Origin: CBDCWO01 sp965223405
GTDB lineage: Bacteria > Bacteroidota > Bacteroidia > Chitinophagales > Saprospiraceae
Assembly (NCBI GenBank): GCA_965223405.1
Contig: CBDCWO010000006.1
Span: 6,386,001-6,450,000 of the forward strand
Length of the DNA stretch: 64,000 bases
Direction of reading: 5' to 3'
Positions 9,303 to 19,381 of this stretch are shown piece by piece (positions within the stretch are counted from its first letter, which is position 1; each line of letters begins with the position of its first letter). Under the pieces are notes generated by a model. That model was not told the DNA's origin, made no database searches, and saw only the letters and a list, made by a program, of their open reading frames with translations. The translations under genes were made by a program, and so were the position numbers.

Positions 9303-9467
9303 TCATTTACAATTGCGGTACGACTCAGGTGGCAAATATGACTGCTTCAACTCGCTACTAATCTTAAGAAGTATTTTATCAAACACAATGCAAGAAAACA
9401 GAAGCACAACACAATTCTTAAGTTATTGGAATTCATCGAAATTATTCTTTTGAGCACACCTTTAAGC

Positions 9468-10727
9468 TTACAAATTGTACTGAGGAATCTTCATCCATTC
9501 CCCTCCTTTGAGTGCAGATTTATGGGCAATTATGCCAGCCATAGTCATATTCAGCGCCTCGCTTACATCTACTATGGGCTTCTGATCCAGCAGTATCGAA
9601 TTGATAAAGTTATGGGTAAGATGTCCATGGGATCCACCGTGATGGCCGGGTTCTACTCCAGGAGGTAAGGGCGGACGCGCACCATTAATGGTTTTGTCGT
9701 GTGGTTTCTGACCATATACGCGACCTTTTTCACCGTGTGCATTTTTCATATCCCAGCTGATAGCCATGCGAGCTGTTCCTCCTTCACTTGTTTTAAACAA
9801 ACCGACTTCTGTTGCAAAAGCATTTTTGTGTTGATTGTTCCCATCTTTATATACTGCGTAAAGACTCTCCGTCCCCAGGCAAGAAACTTCAGTCAGTCGC
9901 TGACCAACCGCTACAGAGACAAAATAAGCAGTAGCATGGGTAGGATACCACATAGGTGGAAGAGCCCGACGCCAGCCAAATTCATCGATCTTACCGTTTT
10001 TTGGATTATAACTTCCCAATGTTCCCACAGTATCATGATAATATTCGCCTTCTGAAAATAGGAGTTTTCCTAGAGCGCCTGCCTGGTATTGCTTTCTTTT
10101 TTCATAAGCATACGCATGAAAAGTAGAAGTCTCGTTTAACATATATTTTTTACCACTTCTTTTTACGGCATTAAACAATGCTTCCGCTTCTTCCTCAGCT
10201 TTAAAACCAAAAACTGCCGGAACAGCACAAACCACATGTTTATCGTGGTTCAGAGCCATAATCGCCAGGCGTGCATGGCTGGGTGCATCTGTCGCAATAT
10301 AAATTGCCTCTATACTTTTGTCTTTGATCATTTCTTCACAGGATGGATAGGTTTTGGGAGCTCCAACAGCTTTCGCCAATGAGGCGCAGCGTCCAGCATC
10401 GAGGTCTGATGCTGCCACTACTTCCACATTGGGATGATTTTGATAGTAAAAGGTAGCTCCAAATTTGCATAATCCATAGCCTGCAATTCCTACTCTAATT
10501 TTCCGGTCTGATATGGATTTCCAAACATCTTTAGCTTCTGGTTCAGGCTGACTGACTGATTTTTCCTCTTCTCCAAATCCGGCAATGACTTTCCCATCAG
10601 CATCTTTAGGCAGATTTTTTGTACCTCCACAAGAAACCAGGGAAAAAGCGCCAACTGTAGCAGTCCCAATTCCTAGCTTTTGCAAAAAGTTTCTTCGGTC
10701 GATATTATTTTCAATTTTCTTTTTCAT
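9468..10727 (-). CDS. Gfo/Idh/MocA-family oxidoreductase, Tat-exported lipoprotein-like
   Basis: 419 residues. The N-terminus carries a twin-arginine signal (DRRNFLQKLG, residues 10-19) followed by AFSLVSCGG, so C33 could be lipidated. The Rossmann fold starts at about residue 77 with IRVGIAGYGLCKFG, then IEAIYIATDAPSHARLA and HVVCAVPAVFG, in place of the usual EKP motif. The C-terminal half (about 210-419) is the substrate-binding domain. Exported members act on sugars or keto-sugars with a tightly held nicotinamide cofactor. A broken DUF1080 keto-glycosidase, its usual partner, lies at 1583-1989, suggesting an older 3-keto-sugar pathway. Exact substrate unknown. Confidence 0.88.
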   Translation of the reverse strand: MKKKIENNIDRRNFLQKLGIGTATVGAFSLVSCGGTKNLPKDADGKVIAGFGEEEKSVSQPEPEAKDVWKSISDRKIRVGIAGYGLCKFGATFYYQNHPNVEVVAASDLDAGRCASLAKAVGAPKTYPSCEEMIKDKSIEAIYIATDAPSHARLAIMALNHDKHVVCAVPAVFGFKAEEEAEALFNAVKRSGKKYMLNETSTFHAYAYEKRKQYQAGALGKLLFSEGEYYHDTVGTLGSYNPKNGKIDEFGWRRALPPMWYPTHATAYFVSVAVGQRLTEVSCLGTESLYAVYKDGNNQHKNAFATEVGLFKTSEGGTARMAISWDMKNAHGEKGRVYGQKPHDKTINGARPPLPPGVEPGHHGGSHGHLTHNFINSILLDQKPIVDVSEALNMTMAGIIAHKSALKGGEWMKIPQYNL

Positions 10728-11203
10728 ATCTATTAAAATTCTACTTTTTAATATTTCATCATTTTTTGTATTTCATGGCAGTCAAAAAAGCCGGCATGAC
10801 CTGAACTTCTCTATCGCAACCATAGATTGAGAAGTTTTTCTTTCATCGCGAGCAGACTCTATTACTTAAAACAACTACCGAATTCCTTGGCATGTCGTAT
10901 AAAAAGTCTTCACCATAACTGACCGCAGCTAATGCCTTTCCTCGTTTGGATAAACCTCTTTGATGTGATACAAAGCATCGGTATTCTGGTCTACCTAAGT
11001 AATCTTAACTACTTCCTTTAGCTTCTCATCCAACTTACTTTCAAAACTACAATTTCACGCTTCCACTCATACACACTGGTTCTTTCTTCAACATAAATAA
11101 AGTATGCACTTACTTTTTAGCACATTTTCCTCAACTCCACGAATAGCACAAAGTGCGATAAAAGTAAATCCTTAATCATACAATTGGTATGTTTCATTTT
11201 TGA
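10728..11203 (-). other. Intergenic stretch with a possible gene-tail remnant
   Basis: No complete gene. On the minus strand about 10880-11010 reads YRCFVSHQRGLSKRGKALAA and YGEDFLYDMPRNSVVVL, resembling the C-terminal strand of a glycoside hydrolase (YDMP-NSVVVL), but without upstream continuation. It is probably a decayed enzyme tail, in line with other remnants in this locus. Confidence 0.3.
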
Positions 11204-14200
11204 TTATTCAGCAATTTTTAATTGAACCGGGCCTATTAAACCTGATTCCAATGGGCCAAGGTCTCTGGTTTTCAGAGGGATTGAATAATGCGGTGCCAGC
11301 GTATTAGCTACCCTTACCTCAATTTCATTATTACCTGGTTTTAGCAATTGAGATAAATCGAATTTGTATGGTGCAGCGACCCTGCTGCCTACAGACTTTC
11401 CATTTACCAAGACTTCAGCAGCAACGTAGACTTTGCCCAAATCCAGTTCTACATTTTTTTGAGATTCTGCCCTGCTGAATTTTACGTTTTGCTTGTATAC
11501 TCCAATGCCCGAAAAAGTTGGGAGCGCATAACTACTCCAATCCCCAAGCTGTATTTTTCCGTTCTCCAGTTTTAATTGAATGGGATGATCAAAAGCAGCT
11601 CCGGCGAATTCTCCTCTTTCCATTTTCAAACGGATTGCCACTTTAGAAACGCCAGTCGGTGGAGTCATAATCCTGGCAATTCCATCTTCAACCTCCGCTT
11701 TTTTGCCATTTACCCAAACTGTAGTATTTTCTGTGCCGAGGGTAATTACTTTGATTCCCGGAGGGGCGTCAAAACGGTACCATGCCATTCTGGTTGCGGA
11801 TTCATTTTTGACATCATAAACAATGTTTGGCATCTCTTCAAATACCTGAATGTATGGAGTAGACAAATTAACGGACAATGGGCGATATGGAGTGGTAGAA
11901 CCTCCCATATTCTCCAGGTACTCCTTTCCCCAAGGTTTGTCGGCAGCTTTTCCTTTTACGGTCGCAGAAGCCCAGTCATTATCATTAAAATCCGGAGAAG
12001 CCCAATTATCAAATTCTTTAGCATTTCCTTTCCATGAATGGTCTGTCTCCAATTTCAAAATTGAACCGTCTTTAAAAATTGCCTTCATGGTCAGAATAAA
12101 TCCCTCATACCCACTTGAGTACGAAACATGAATTCCCTTATAAAATTGGCCCCAAGCTGCAAATACATTTTTTCCTTCCTTTAAATAGGGAAGGATATCA
12201 ACACTTTTGGGATAATCCCAGGTAGCCCAGGGCCCAATATCTTCTTCTACCTTTTTACCATTAATAATTAATCTAAAACCAGAAACCCCGGTAACGACGA
12301 TGTTTGCCGTTTCCGGCAATTCACTCAAATCAAATGATTTGCGAAAGTAAGCCCCTTCTGAGTTTCCTGACCAAATCCATAACGCATCGTTTAATGTCGG
12401 AATCGTGGGATCTTGGTTTCCGCCTTCTGTATTAATGATAACAGGGGGAGATTTCTGAACAAATAATTTTCCACCAGTACCATCCGGCAGATCCAGCAAA
12501 ACATGATTATATCCTTGCTTTAAGGGCAAATTTCCAACGGATCCCTGAAAGGCTTCTTCATGGCCATTTACCCAAACCCGTGCGGTAGAATTACGCAATT
12601 GCACATTTAATCCAACATTTTGCACTGTGTCCGAAAGTACCCTTGTAAACAAAAGTTTTCTACCTTTTTTGAGATGAATGAAATTTTTGTCGAAATGACC
12701 ATCAGGGTATCCGGAATGCCCACCCCAGGGAGAAGGTTTGGCCAGACCAATGGTTTTTGAAAAGGCTATTTCTTCCCATTGATACTGGCTTCCATCAATG
12801 TCAACACGATTTCCTTTTTCAATCGCTTTTTGCCGGCTAAGGAGGATTGGAATTATCTCAGCACTTTCCGGTATTTCTTCCAGCACCAACCAATAGGGCC
12901 CGGTACTGTATAATGTCTTTTCCCAGTCTTCATCATTATGACCTGCTGTATTCCACCCCAACTTTTCACCAGGGCTATCGGCTTCTTCTTTGTATTTGAG
13001 TTGTCGGACTTCAACACCAATTTTCTCATTTGATGGTGGCCAGGTAAAATCACCCCACTGGTTGTCCCGGGTAGGAATAACGGAAAAATTCCAATCTTTG
13101 GAAATTACTTTTTCATTCCAATTGACTAAAGAGGATTTATCTACCCGACTTTTTACCTCACCCGGTCGTATGACAATGAGTTGGGCGACATTTCCTTCCA
13201 ATGTCAGTTTAGCATGTGTATAGCCATTCTTTCTTTCAAAACTGCCTATTTCCTTAATCGTACCGGAAAAAGGATCCCAAATTTCGGGCACACCATCTAC
13301 ACGAAAACGAGCGTGTAATTCTATTGGCTTATCCTCTGTATTTTGAATTAGATATACATCCTGCTCTCCGGTTTTTCGATGAGAAATATATACCCTTCCA
13401 CCTTTACCAATGAAGTCCCGGTCAATATGATTTGAAAGAATTTCAGGAAGTAAATCGGGATTTTCCTTTATAAACGCAGCATAGCCCCCATTTTTGAACT
13501 TATGCTCAATTTTTGATTTTGTGATTACAGGAGATGCGTTAAGTATTTTCTCCAGGGTTGACGCCACCTTGATATCATCCTTTCCATTTTCTGCCGAAGC
13601 TGTGGGTAGCATTCCATAAAATAGTACAGTCCCACCATTTTGAACAAATTCAAGTGCCTTTTCCAAAACGGATAGCCTTACGGTTTTTTCGGCGCCAAAT
13701 ACCAACGCCTGATAACGATTCCCATTGATGCCTATCCGCCCATTTTGCACTGTTGCATTCAATATGGATTCATCATCAATGATGTCATTATCTATTCCAT
13801 CATTGTAGATAGTTCTAGATAGTTTCATGTAGTGGTTATAATCCAGGTCGCTCTTTTCTACATCAGACAATACACTCACTACCGGATAATGAACGGCTAC
13901 ATCGGCCACCGAATTTCCCTGCGACATGATGTAACTCATTCTTGTAACCCAATCAGAGATTTCCTGATAATATGGCCAATAGGGCTGTCGCCAGTGTGGA
14001 TCGCCTGCGGCATGCTCCCAGGTGCCGGCATTCAGTGAATAGTAGAGACCATGCTCGTCATACAAGTTTGCCCCAAAAGCATACAACGTCGACAACCATG
14101 TCAAAGTTTGCTCCGGTGTTCGACCCCAGCCGGAGGTGTGAAAGACTTCTGCCCATACCCTTGGCCGCTCGTATAACCGGGCAATGGATGAGGCAATTTT

Positions 14201-15340
14201 CGTGTCATAGTAATTTCTTTCTTGCAATGATTTTTGCTGCCAATCGTCCAATCCGGGGGCAGAGTACCATCTTTGCGTGCGGAAATAATCGATATATCCT
14301 TTACTATGGTTGTAAATATTATTGCGCCCCCAGTTGTCGTGGCTGGTCAGGATGTTTTTATCAGCTGTCCAATCATATACTTTTTTCCAATAGGTCTTTT
14401 CTACTAAGGACAAGTAGGTATCCAGATAATCAATTCGATACTTGGGTGTTTTCTTTCCTACATCAAAATACAATGCGGGTATGGCTCTGGAAATATCATA
14501 CCCGTATTTTGTTTTAAAGGTTTTCACCAGTTCCGGAGTGTAAACATCACGAGGTGTCGGAGGGTGTTCATCCTGGAAAACACCAATTAAACTCTCACCC
14601 ATGGCATCCTCACCGACAACATCTTCGATTCTTTGATAGAGCCGATCCAAAAAAATATCGGTGGACTGCTCGTTCATATAAAATGACCGAAATGGTTTGA
14701 GGACTGTAATTGCGACCTTCCATTCACCTTTCTTGGGGATCCATACCAAAGAGTCATTTTTTAGATACTTGGCCAGGTCGATGCTCATTTCATCTCTTGC
14801 CGTATCGTTAATGATCGGGTATCCACGAGCTTCAAATAATTCTCCATCAAATTTAATCTGCAATCCATTCTTTGAATCCACATCATAAGACTGAAATCCG
14901 ATTTGAGATGTACCGGTATTTTCGATTTGGGCAGCTGCTTTTTCAAACCAGCCATATTGCCCATATCCCAGTTGATCATATACCCAAAGCCGCATGCCCA
15001 GCCGATCACATTCTTTATGGACAAAAGCCAATGTTTCCCACCACTCTTTGCTAAATGACTCAGGATAGCTTCTGGCAGGTGAACGCTGAATGGGGCAAAC
15101 CGCTTTGACCCCTTTTTGGGACAATTTTTCCAGTTGCCAGGTTATTCTTTTGTGATCTAAACTATCGGCTTCCCACCACCACAAAGGCACCTCGCCCCAA
15201 TAGGAATAATCAGGGGATTCGAAATTCTTGAACAATTCGTCATATGATAATTCCCTGGACTGTGCTTTAGTTTCAGTCACTGTTCCAATCAAGGTAGAAA
15301 TGAGAAGAATCAGGGCAATTGGTTTCACTATAGCTAACAT
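11204..15340 (-). CDS. GH106-like alpha-L-rhamnosidase, secreted, multidomain
   Basis: 1378 residues; signal peptide about 1-26. The catalytic barrel opens with FESPDYSYWGEVPLWWWEAD, and FQDEHPPTPRD (E258) matches an acidic position of GH106-type enzymes. WAEVFHTSGWGRTPEQTL and TWLSTLYAFGANLYDEHGLY follow. The rest is beta-rich, with sandwich/jelly-roll modules: LWIWSGNSEGAYFRKSFDL near 985, and a GH2-like sugar-binding fold at the C-terminus (VYVAAEVLVNGKSVGSR). Length of 1100-1400 fits the family. It probably removes rhamnose from complex pectin side chains in the periplasm. The downstream edge of the GH78 gene 15375-17657 is 34 bp away, same strand, so they are likely co-transcribed. Confidence 0.82.
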   Translation of the reverse strand: MLAIVKPIALILLISTLIGTVTETKAQSRELSYDELFKNFESPDYSYWGEVPLWWWEADSLDHKRITWQLEKLSQKGVKAVCPIQRSPARSYPESFSKEWWETLAFVHKECDRLGMRLWVYDQLGYGQYGWFEKAAAQIENTGTSQIGFQSYDVDSKNGLQIKFDGELFEARGYPIINDTARDEMSIDLAKYLKNDSLVWIPKKGEWKVAITVLKPFRSFYMNEQSTDIFLDRLYQRIEDVVGEDAMGESLIGVFQDEHPPTPRDVYTPELVKTFKTKYGYDISRAIPALYFDVGKKTPKYRIDYLDTYLSLVEKTYWKKVYDWTADKNILTSHDNWGRNNIYNHSKGYIDYFRTQRWYSAPGLDDWQQKSLQERNYYDTKIASSIARLYERPRVWAEVFHTSGWGRTPEQTLTWLSTLYAFGANLYDEHGLYYSLNAGTWEHAAGDPHWRQPYWPYYQEISDWVTRMSYIMSQGNSVADVAVHYPVVSVLSDVEKSDLDYNHYMKLSRTIYNDGIDNDIIDDESILNATVQNGRIGINGNRYQALVFGAEKTVRLSVLEKALEFVQNGGTVLFYGMLPTASAENGKDDIKVASTLEKILNASPVITKSKIEHKFKNGGYAAFIKENPDLLPEILSNHIDRDFIGKGGRVYISHRKTGEQDVYLIQNTEDKPIELHARFRVDGVPEIWDPFSGTIKEIGSFERKNGYTHAKLTLEGNVAQLIVIRPGEVKSRVDKSSLVNWNEKVISKDWNFSVIPTRDNQWGDFTWPPSNEKIGVEVRQLKYKEEADSPGEKLGWNTAGHNDEDWEKTLYSTGPYWLVLEEIPESAEIIPILLSRQKAIEKGNRVDIDGSQYQWEEIAFSKTIGLAKPSPWGGHSGYPDGHFDKNFIHLKKGRKLLFTRVLSDTVQNVGLNVQLRNSTARVWVNGHEEAFQGSVGNLPLKQGYNHVLLDLPDGTGGKLFVQKSPPVIINTEGGNQDPTIPTLNDALWIWSGNSEGAYFRKSFDLSELPETANIVVTGVSGFRLIINGKKVEEDIGPWATWDYPKSVDILPYLKEGKNVFAAWGQFYKGIHVSYSSGYEGFILTMKAIFKDGSILKLETDHSWKGNAKEFDNWASPDFNDNDWASATVKGKAADKPWGKEYLENMGGSTTPYRPLSVNLSTPYIQVFEEMPNIVYDVKNESATRMAWYRFDAPPGIKVITLGTENTTVWVNGKKAEVEDGIARIMTPPTGVSKVAIRLKMERGEFAGAAFDHPIQLKLENGKIQLGDWSSYALPTFSGIGVYKQNVKFSRAESQKNVELDLGKVYVAAEVLVNGKSVGSRVAAPYKFDLSQLLKPGNNEIEVRVANTLAPHYSIPLKTRDLGPLESGLIGPVQLKIAE

Positions 15341-15374
15341 CGCTTTTGTATGTTTTTAATTTACATTTTTGAGC

Positions 15375-17657
15375 TTATTCTTTTGTTGCAGTAACTTTAT
15401 GAACTCCACTGCTTAGTTTAAATATTTTTCTTTTAGCTCCTGCAAAATCGATAACATTAACGGCTTCAACAGCTCTTGCATTAATCCTTACGGAATCAAA
15501 TTTTGCCGGTAACCAAAGTTCTGCATCTGCATTTCCAGGTATCGACACTTCCATTTCCCAAATGCCATATTTATTGACTAAACTACATTCAATCGGGCCC
15601 CGGATGGTAGGCACGCGAATGGTTGCTTTTTCCAGATAAGCCGGCTGCGGACAAATCCTGAACTGCTTAAATGTAGGACTGAGAGGTTCGATTCCCACTA
15701 ACTTACGAGCAGTAATGTTGGCGGGCGCTGATCCCCAGGCATGGTTCCACGTAAGATTAGGCTTAAAAAATTCATCCCATGCCTCTGTCGTCATAGTGGA
15801 ACCCACACGAAGCATATTTAACCAGCTTCTGTCGGTATCAGCTGTCATTAACTGAAGTGCGTGATCAGCCTCACCCGCATTATAAAGCGCTTCTAAAAGG
15901 TACTGAGCACCGTACACACTACAAGCCATATTACGGCTTTTAATAAATTCTGCTACTGATTTTACCTGTTCCTTGGGAACCAAATTGAATGCCATCGGAT
16001 ACATATTCGCATGTAAACTGGAATGGTCTGTTGAATCACCGTCAACATAGATCCCTTTTTGCTCATTGAAAAAAATTGTGTTGAAAGCCTGGCGATGTTG
16101 TTGTGCCTTTTCTTCAAAATATTCGATATCATTCTTATTCCCGGTGATATGGGCGATTTTGGCCATTAATACCAGGCACCTGTTGTGAAAGGCATTTACA
16201 ACTGTATTGTAATCAGAAAATACATAGTTGTCTGTTTCACCGCCGGCCAGAGGAGTTCTGTGTCCTTGAGGTTTTACTCCCCACGAACTTTGAGGCCAGT
16301 CAACAATATCCCGGAATTGTTCCACTTTACCCGGGAAATTTAATGACCGCAAAAAAGCTTCCGTCTTTTTACCCGTGCGGGTACTTATCAATCCATTGTC
16401 ATCGGTAAGGGCTATCAGCGATTTTCTTTTCAGGTCTTCATAGCGTATTTTTAACAGGCTTACATCTCCGGTTTGCATATAATAATCCCATGCCATAAGT
16501 ACCATATGCATTTGCCACTCTGTGGGCCAGGAAGCATGGTCCAGCAAAAAATTAATGGTATATCGTGCTATGGAGTATTCCCTGTCGATTGCAAAATGAC
16601 TTAGCATTTGCACATTTGCATCAGCTTCATAGGGCATTCGTTCGCGGTTACCATCGCAATAAACACCTAAAAATGGAGTTGCCTTGATCGTATACTTGCA
16701 GAGCTCCCAGACTTTCATCAACTTTTCATCTGAACATTTAAATGCGGAAGCGGAATCATCGAAGTAGTAGAACAGTGCTGCCTGTTTTGGATTTTCAATC
16801 TGAAATATACCTTCATCACCAACAATTTCCACATACCTGAATGGCATTACTTCCGGGTAATGAGGAGCCAGTTTTTGTGAATGCAAATATCCTTTCGGAT
16901 TCTTTTCCTTTAATTCTACCAGATAATTATGAGTCCCCTTTTTTAATTCCATTTCAATCTTTTGAAAACCAATATTGGATCTACCAGGATTTTTATGTAC
17001 CGTTTGATTTTCATTTTTGCGTTCTCCCATATAAATGGTAATTGAAGTGTTTTTTTGGGCAGTCGCCAGAAACGAGAAGGTTCCGATAACCGATTTGTTA
17101 AAAGCAATAAAATAATACCCACTACTTTTTTTTATGGATCTTACAGGATCAAGATATTCAAGCGATGCCCGCTGCTTATCCTCCGATACCCAATTGTTAG
17201 GTGAAAGTTGAATCCATTTACTTTGTCCCGGATAATCTAAACCTGAACGGTGAAAATTTCCGGTATGGAATTGTTGTGGAAGGCTGTAAGCACTTTCCAA
17301 GTCATTTTGGGCTATTATTTTAATTGCCCACCAATAGACACTATTATCTTTTAACTTATTCCCCTGGTATTCAATATTTACCGAACGGTTATCACTTACC
17401 CATTTGCTATCCCAGTAATCTGCCTTTCCTTCTTCCAACAAGAATGGAGTGGACGCCACTAAAATCCTATAGGCTTTTTGAGGCTCTTTGGATTGAGGAT
17501 AGATCCATGAAAATTTGACCGTTTTATTTGTTATTACTGCAGAAGAAGGTTCACGAAGCAAGTCACAAAGCAAGCCCTCCGGGGCAGGTAAATTTTGGGC
17601 ACTTAAATTGAGTACGATAAAGAGGAAACTGAGAAAGACAGTAATTATCTCTTTCAT
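15375..17657 (-). CDS. Alpha-L-rhamnosidase, GH78 family, secreted
   Basis: 760 residues; signal peptide about 1-20. Residues 25-135 form a fibronectin-like module. The (alpha/alpha)6 barrel spans about 305-650. Family motifs are complete: CDGNRERMPYEAD (D335, R338, E339, E344), DIVDWPQSSWG (D453) and TEAWDEFFKPNLTWNHAWGS. The C-terminal beta-sandwich starts near 665. It differs from many GH78 members in lacking a clear Bac_rhamnosid_N lectin module; the region 160-290 is instead a divergent jelly roll. The enzyme inverts and releases alpha-L-rhamnose. It sits upstream of the GH106-like gene and together they suggest sequential trimming of a rhamnose-containing glycan. Confidence 0.92.
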   Translation of the reverse strand: MKEIITVFLSFLFIVLNLSAQNLPAPEGLLCDLLREPSSAVITNKTVKFSWIYPQSKEPQKAYRILVASTPFLLEEGKADYWDSKWVSDNRSVNIEYQGNKLKDNSVYWWAIKIIAQNDLESAYSLPQQFHTGNFHRSGLDYPGQSKWIQLSPNNWVSEDKQRASLEYLDPVRSIKKSSGYYFIAFNKSVIGTFSFLATAQKNTSITIYMGERKNENQTVHKNPGRSNIGFQKIEMELKKGTHNYLVELKEKNPKGYLHSQKLAPHYPEVMPFRYVEIVGDEGIFQIENPKQAALFYYFDDSASAFKCSDEKLMKVWELCKYTIKATPFLGVYCDGNRERMPYEADANVQMLSHFAIDREYSIARYTINFLLDHASWPTEWQMHMVLMAWDYYMQTGDVSLLKIRYEDLKRKSLIALTDDNGLISTRTGKKTEAFLRSLNFPGKVEQFRDIVDWPQSSWGVKPQGHRTPLAGGETDNYVFSDYNTVVNAFHNRCLVLMAKIAHITGNKNDIEYFEEKAQQHRQAFNTIFFNEQKGIYVDGDSTDHSSLHANMYPMAFNLVPKEQVKSVAEFIKSRNMACSVYGAQYLLEALYNAGEADHALQLMTADTDRSWLNMLRVGSTMTTEAWDEFFKPNLTWNHAWGSAPANITARKLVGIEPLSPTFKQFRICPQPAYLEKATIRVPTIRGPIECSLVNKYGIWEMEVSIPGNADAELWLPAKFDSVRINARAVEAVNVIDFAGAKRKIFKLSSGVHKVTATKE

Positions 17658-17744
17658 ATTAGGTTTTGTTAATATTAGATAAACGGGTTCTAAAAATTAG
17701 TTAAATAAAGGATTTGATTCTGGTCAATTCTCGATTCGCCACAT

Positions 17745-17905
17745 CTATTCGCCAAATTTTAGCTCAAACTGATGATAGCCTAAAGCAATATTCTTTATGA
17801 TTACACGCCACCCTACTATATGAATCTTTGTTAATCAGATTATCGATTTTTATTGATAAAACTTCTCCCGTAGCAGCCAGACAAACCTTTGCCTGCATAT
17901 TCTCG
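17745..17905 (-). pseudogene. Decayed C-terminal gene tail
   Basis: The minus strand reads ENMQAKVCLAATGEVLSIKI in one frame and GWRVIIKNIALGYHQFELKF-GE-stop (stop at 17745) in another. The second half looks like a last beta-sandwich strand pair of a secreted enzyme. The two frames and missing upstream sequence show a relic. Parent family not identified. Confidence 0.3.
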
Positions 17906-17918
17906 GAATATACGCTTT

Positions 17919-19340
17919 TTAAAAAAGTTCAGGGTACCTTTTCTTGATCATCTCTTTTTCCGCATCCTCTAAGTCATTTAAACTGATAGGTTTATCCTGT
18001 GGGCGGATACCTTTTTGATTTATTCTATTCATCAAACTCCAATTGCGAGAATGTTGACCCGGTTCAGGATCTTCAGGTTCCTGGGCTTTGAGATCATAGC
18101 GGGTAAAATCGATGACCTGCTCTGGCAAATCCTGCTTCCAATTCCTTAGAAGTGCAAGTCTAAAATCTTTGTTCATAAACCAACGAATCTCCAGTTCCGG
18201 GTCGGATCCACATATTCCGGACCCCCTTTGGACAAACCGATAATTAATAGGGTCATTATTCTTATGATGTTTACGCCACAACAAACCAAATTCTCCTTGC
18301 GTGATACACTTGGCATCCGGCCACCGTTTACGCATTTCAGAAAACCAGATCTCCATTCCCTCCAGTCCATTTCTTCCCTGATATCCATATATTTTTCGTG
18401 ATTCCACCAGAGACATTTCCCAATTACATGTAACCCATGCAAAACCATTCAGTTCGAATCCTTTATCGAAGTGAGCTGCGGTAGTGGCAAGCATCTCTTT
18501 GGTACCCCGTTCGATACCTAATCTGATAACCGTTTCAATGGGACCTACACCTTGTCTGCTACCACACCAGTCATCCCCGATTTGTCTCCCGCCAGGATAC
18601 ATCCCACTAATAAAATCAATAGTCCATCCATCTAAATTGACACAATCAATAAAATCATTTTTTCCCTGTGCAGGTTTACAGAAATGTTCACTCGATGGAT
18701 AATAGGGATACGATATCGAGCCTTCACCATCACCATTGTCGATGGCATACTGGCTCCAAATATTACCCTGGCAGACATGGATGTCTTCTTCTTCCGCCAG
18801 ATATCTTAAATTTTCAGCGGAGAGAAAACCAGCAATAACACTTAGGGGTCGATAGCCGTCACCAACCATCTCAGAAACCAACTGGAGACCATCATGCAAG
18901 TCTTTATTAACCTGCTCTCGCGTATTATACATGTTGGCAAAATAACCTCCCGGAATAAAGGTAATTTCATCGCCATAGTTTTTGTGATAGGAAACGATTA
19001 GTTTTCTTAAATCCACATAATTTTTTCTCTGATCATTAAGTGCAAGCCAACTAAAAGACCAGGTCATTCTGGCTCCGGGCCACCCTTTTTCTACAGTCTC
19101 TCGAAAGATTCTTGCTTCTACCGGAGAATGAACGCTGGACTCATCTTTCCCATGTATTTCGTTGCGTGAGGTTTCAATTTGATTAACCCGAACGACCGTA
19201 TTAAAGGTAAAAAAACGGTTTCCCATCAATTGCAGGTCTGTGCTTTCAACTGTGTTATCGGTATGATTACCACAGGAGAAAATTGTAGCGATGATCATGG
19301 ACAGAAGAAGTCGGAATGCTGTTAACCTATAAATACTCAT
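17919..19340 (-). CDS. DUF3863-like lipoprotein
   Basis: 473 residues with a lipoprotein signal (IIATIFSCGN, C23). The sequence has the look of the DUF3863/DUF3864 proteins found in Bacteroidota glycan loci: FTFNTVVRVNQIE near the start, WPGARMTWSFSWLAL, FIPGGYFANMYNTREQVNKD, CQGNIWSQYAIDNGDGEGSI, HFDKGFELNGFAWVTCNWEM and WFSEMRKRWPDAKCITQGEF. The fold is probably a distorted barrel related to polysaccharide deacetylases (inference). Enzymatic activity is not known to me. Its place directly beside two rhamnosidases suggests a role in the same glycan pathway at the periplasmic or outer membrane face. Confidence 0.65.
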   Translation of the reverse strand: MSIYRLTAFRLLLSMIIATIFSCGNHTDNTVESTDLQLMGNRFFTFNTVVRVNQIETSRNEIHGKDESSVHSPVEARIFRETVEKGWPGARMTWSFSWLALNDQRKNYVDLRKLIVSYHKNYGDEITFIPGGYFANMYNTREQVNKDLHDGLQLVSEMVGDGYRPLSVIAGFLSAENLRYLAEEEDIHVCQGNIWSQYAIDNGDGEGSISYPYYPSSEHFCKPAQGKNDFIDCVNLDGWTIDFISGMYPGGRQIGDDWCGSRQGVGPIETVIRLGIERGTKEMLATTAAHFDKGFELNGFAWVTCNWEMSLVESRKIYGYQGRNGLEGMEIWFSEMRKRWPDAKCITQGEFGLLWRKHHKNNDPINYRFVQRGSGICGSDPELEIRWFMNKDFRLALLRNWKQDLPEQVIDFTRYDLKAQEPEDPEPGQHSRNWSLMNRINQKGIRPQDKPISLNDLEDAEKEMIKKRYPELF

Positions 19341-19381
19341 AAAATGAAAATAACGATTTTTTGCAATTTTAAGGTCTTTTC

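Noticed and set aside
12853..13053. Small frames inside the large glycoside hydrolase genes
   Set aside because: Shadows of the long real reading frames on the same or opposite strand.
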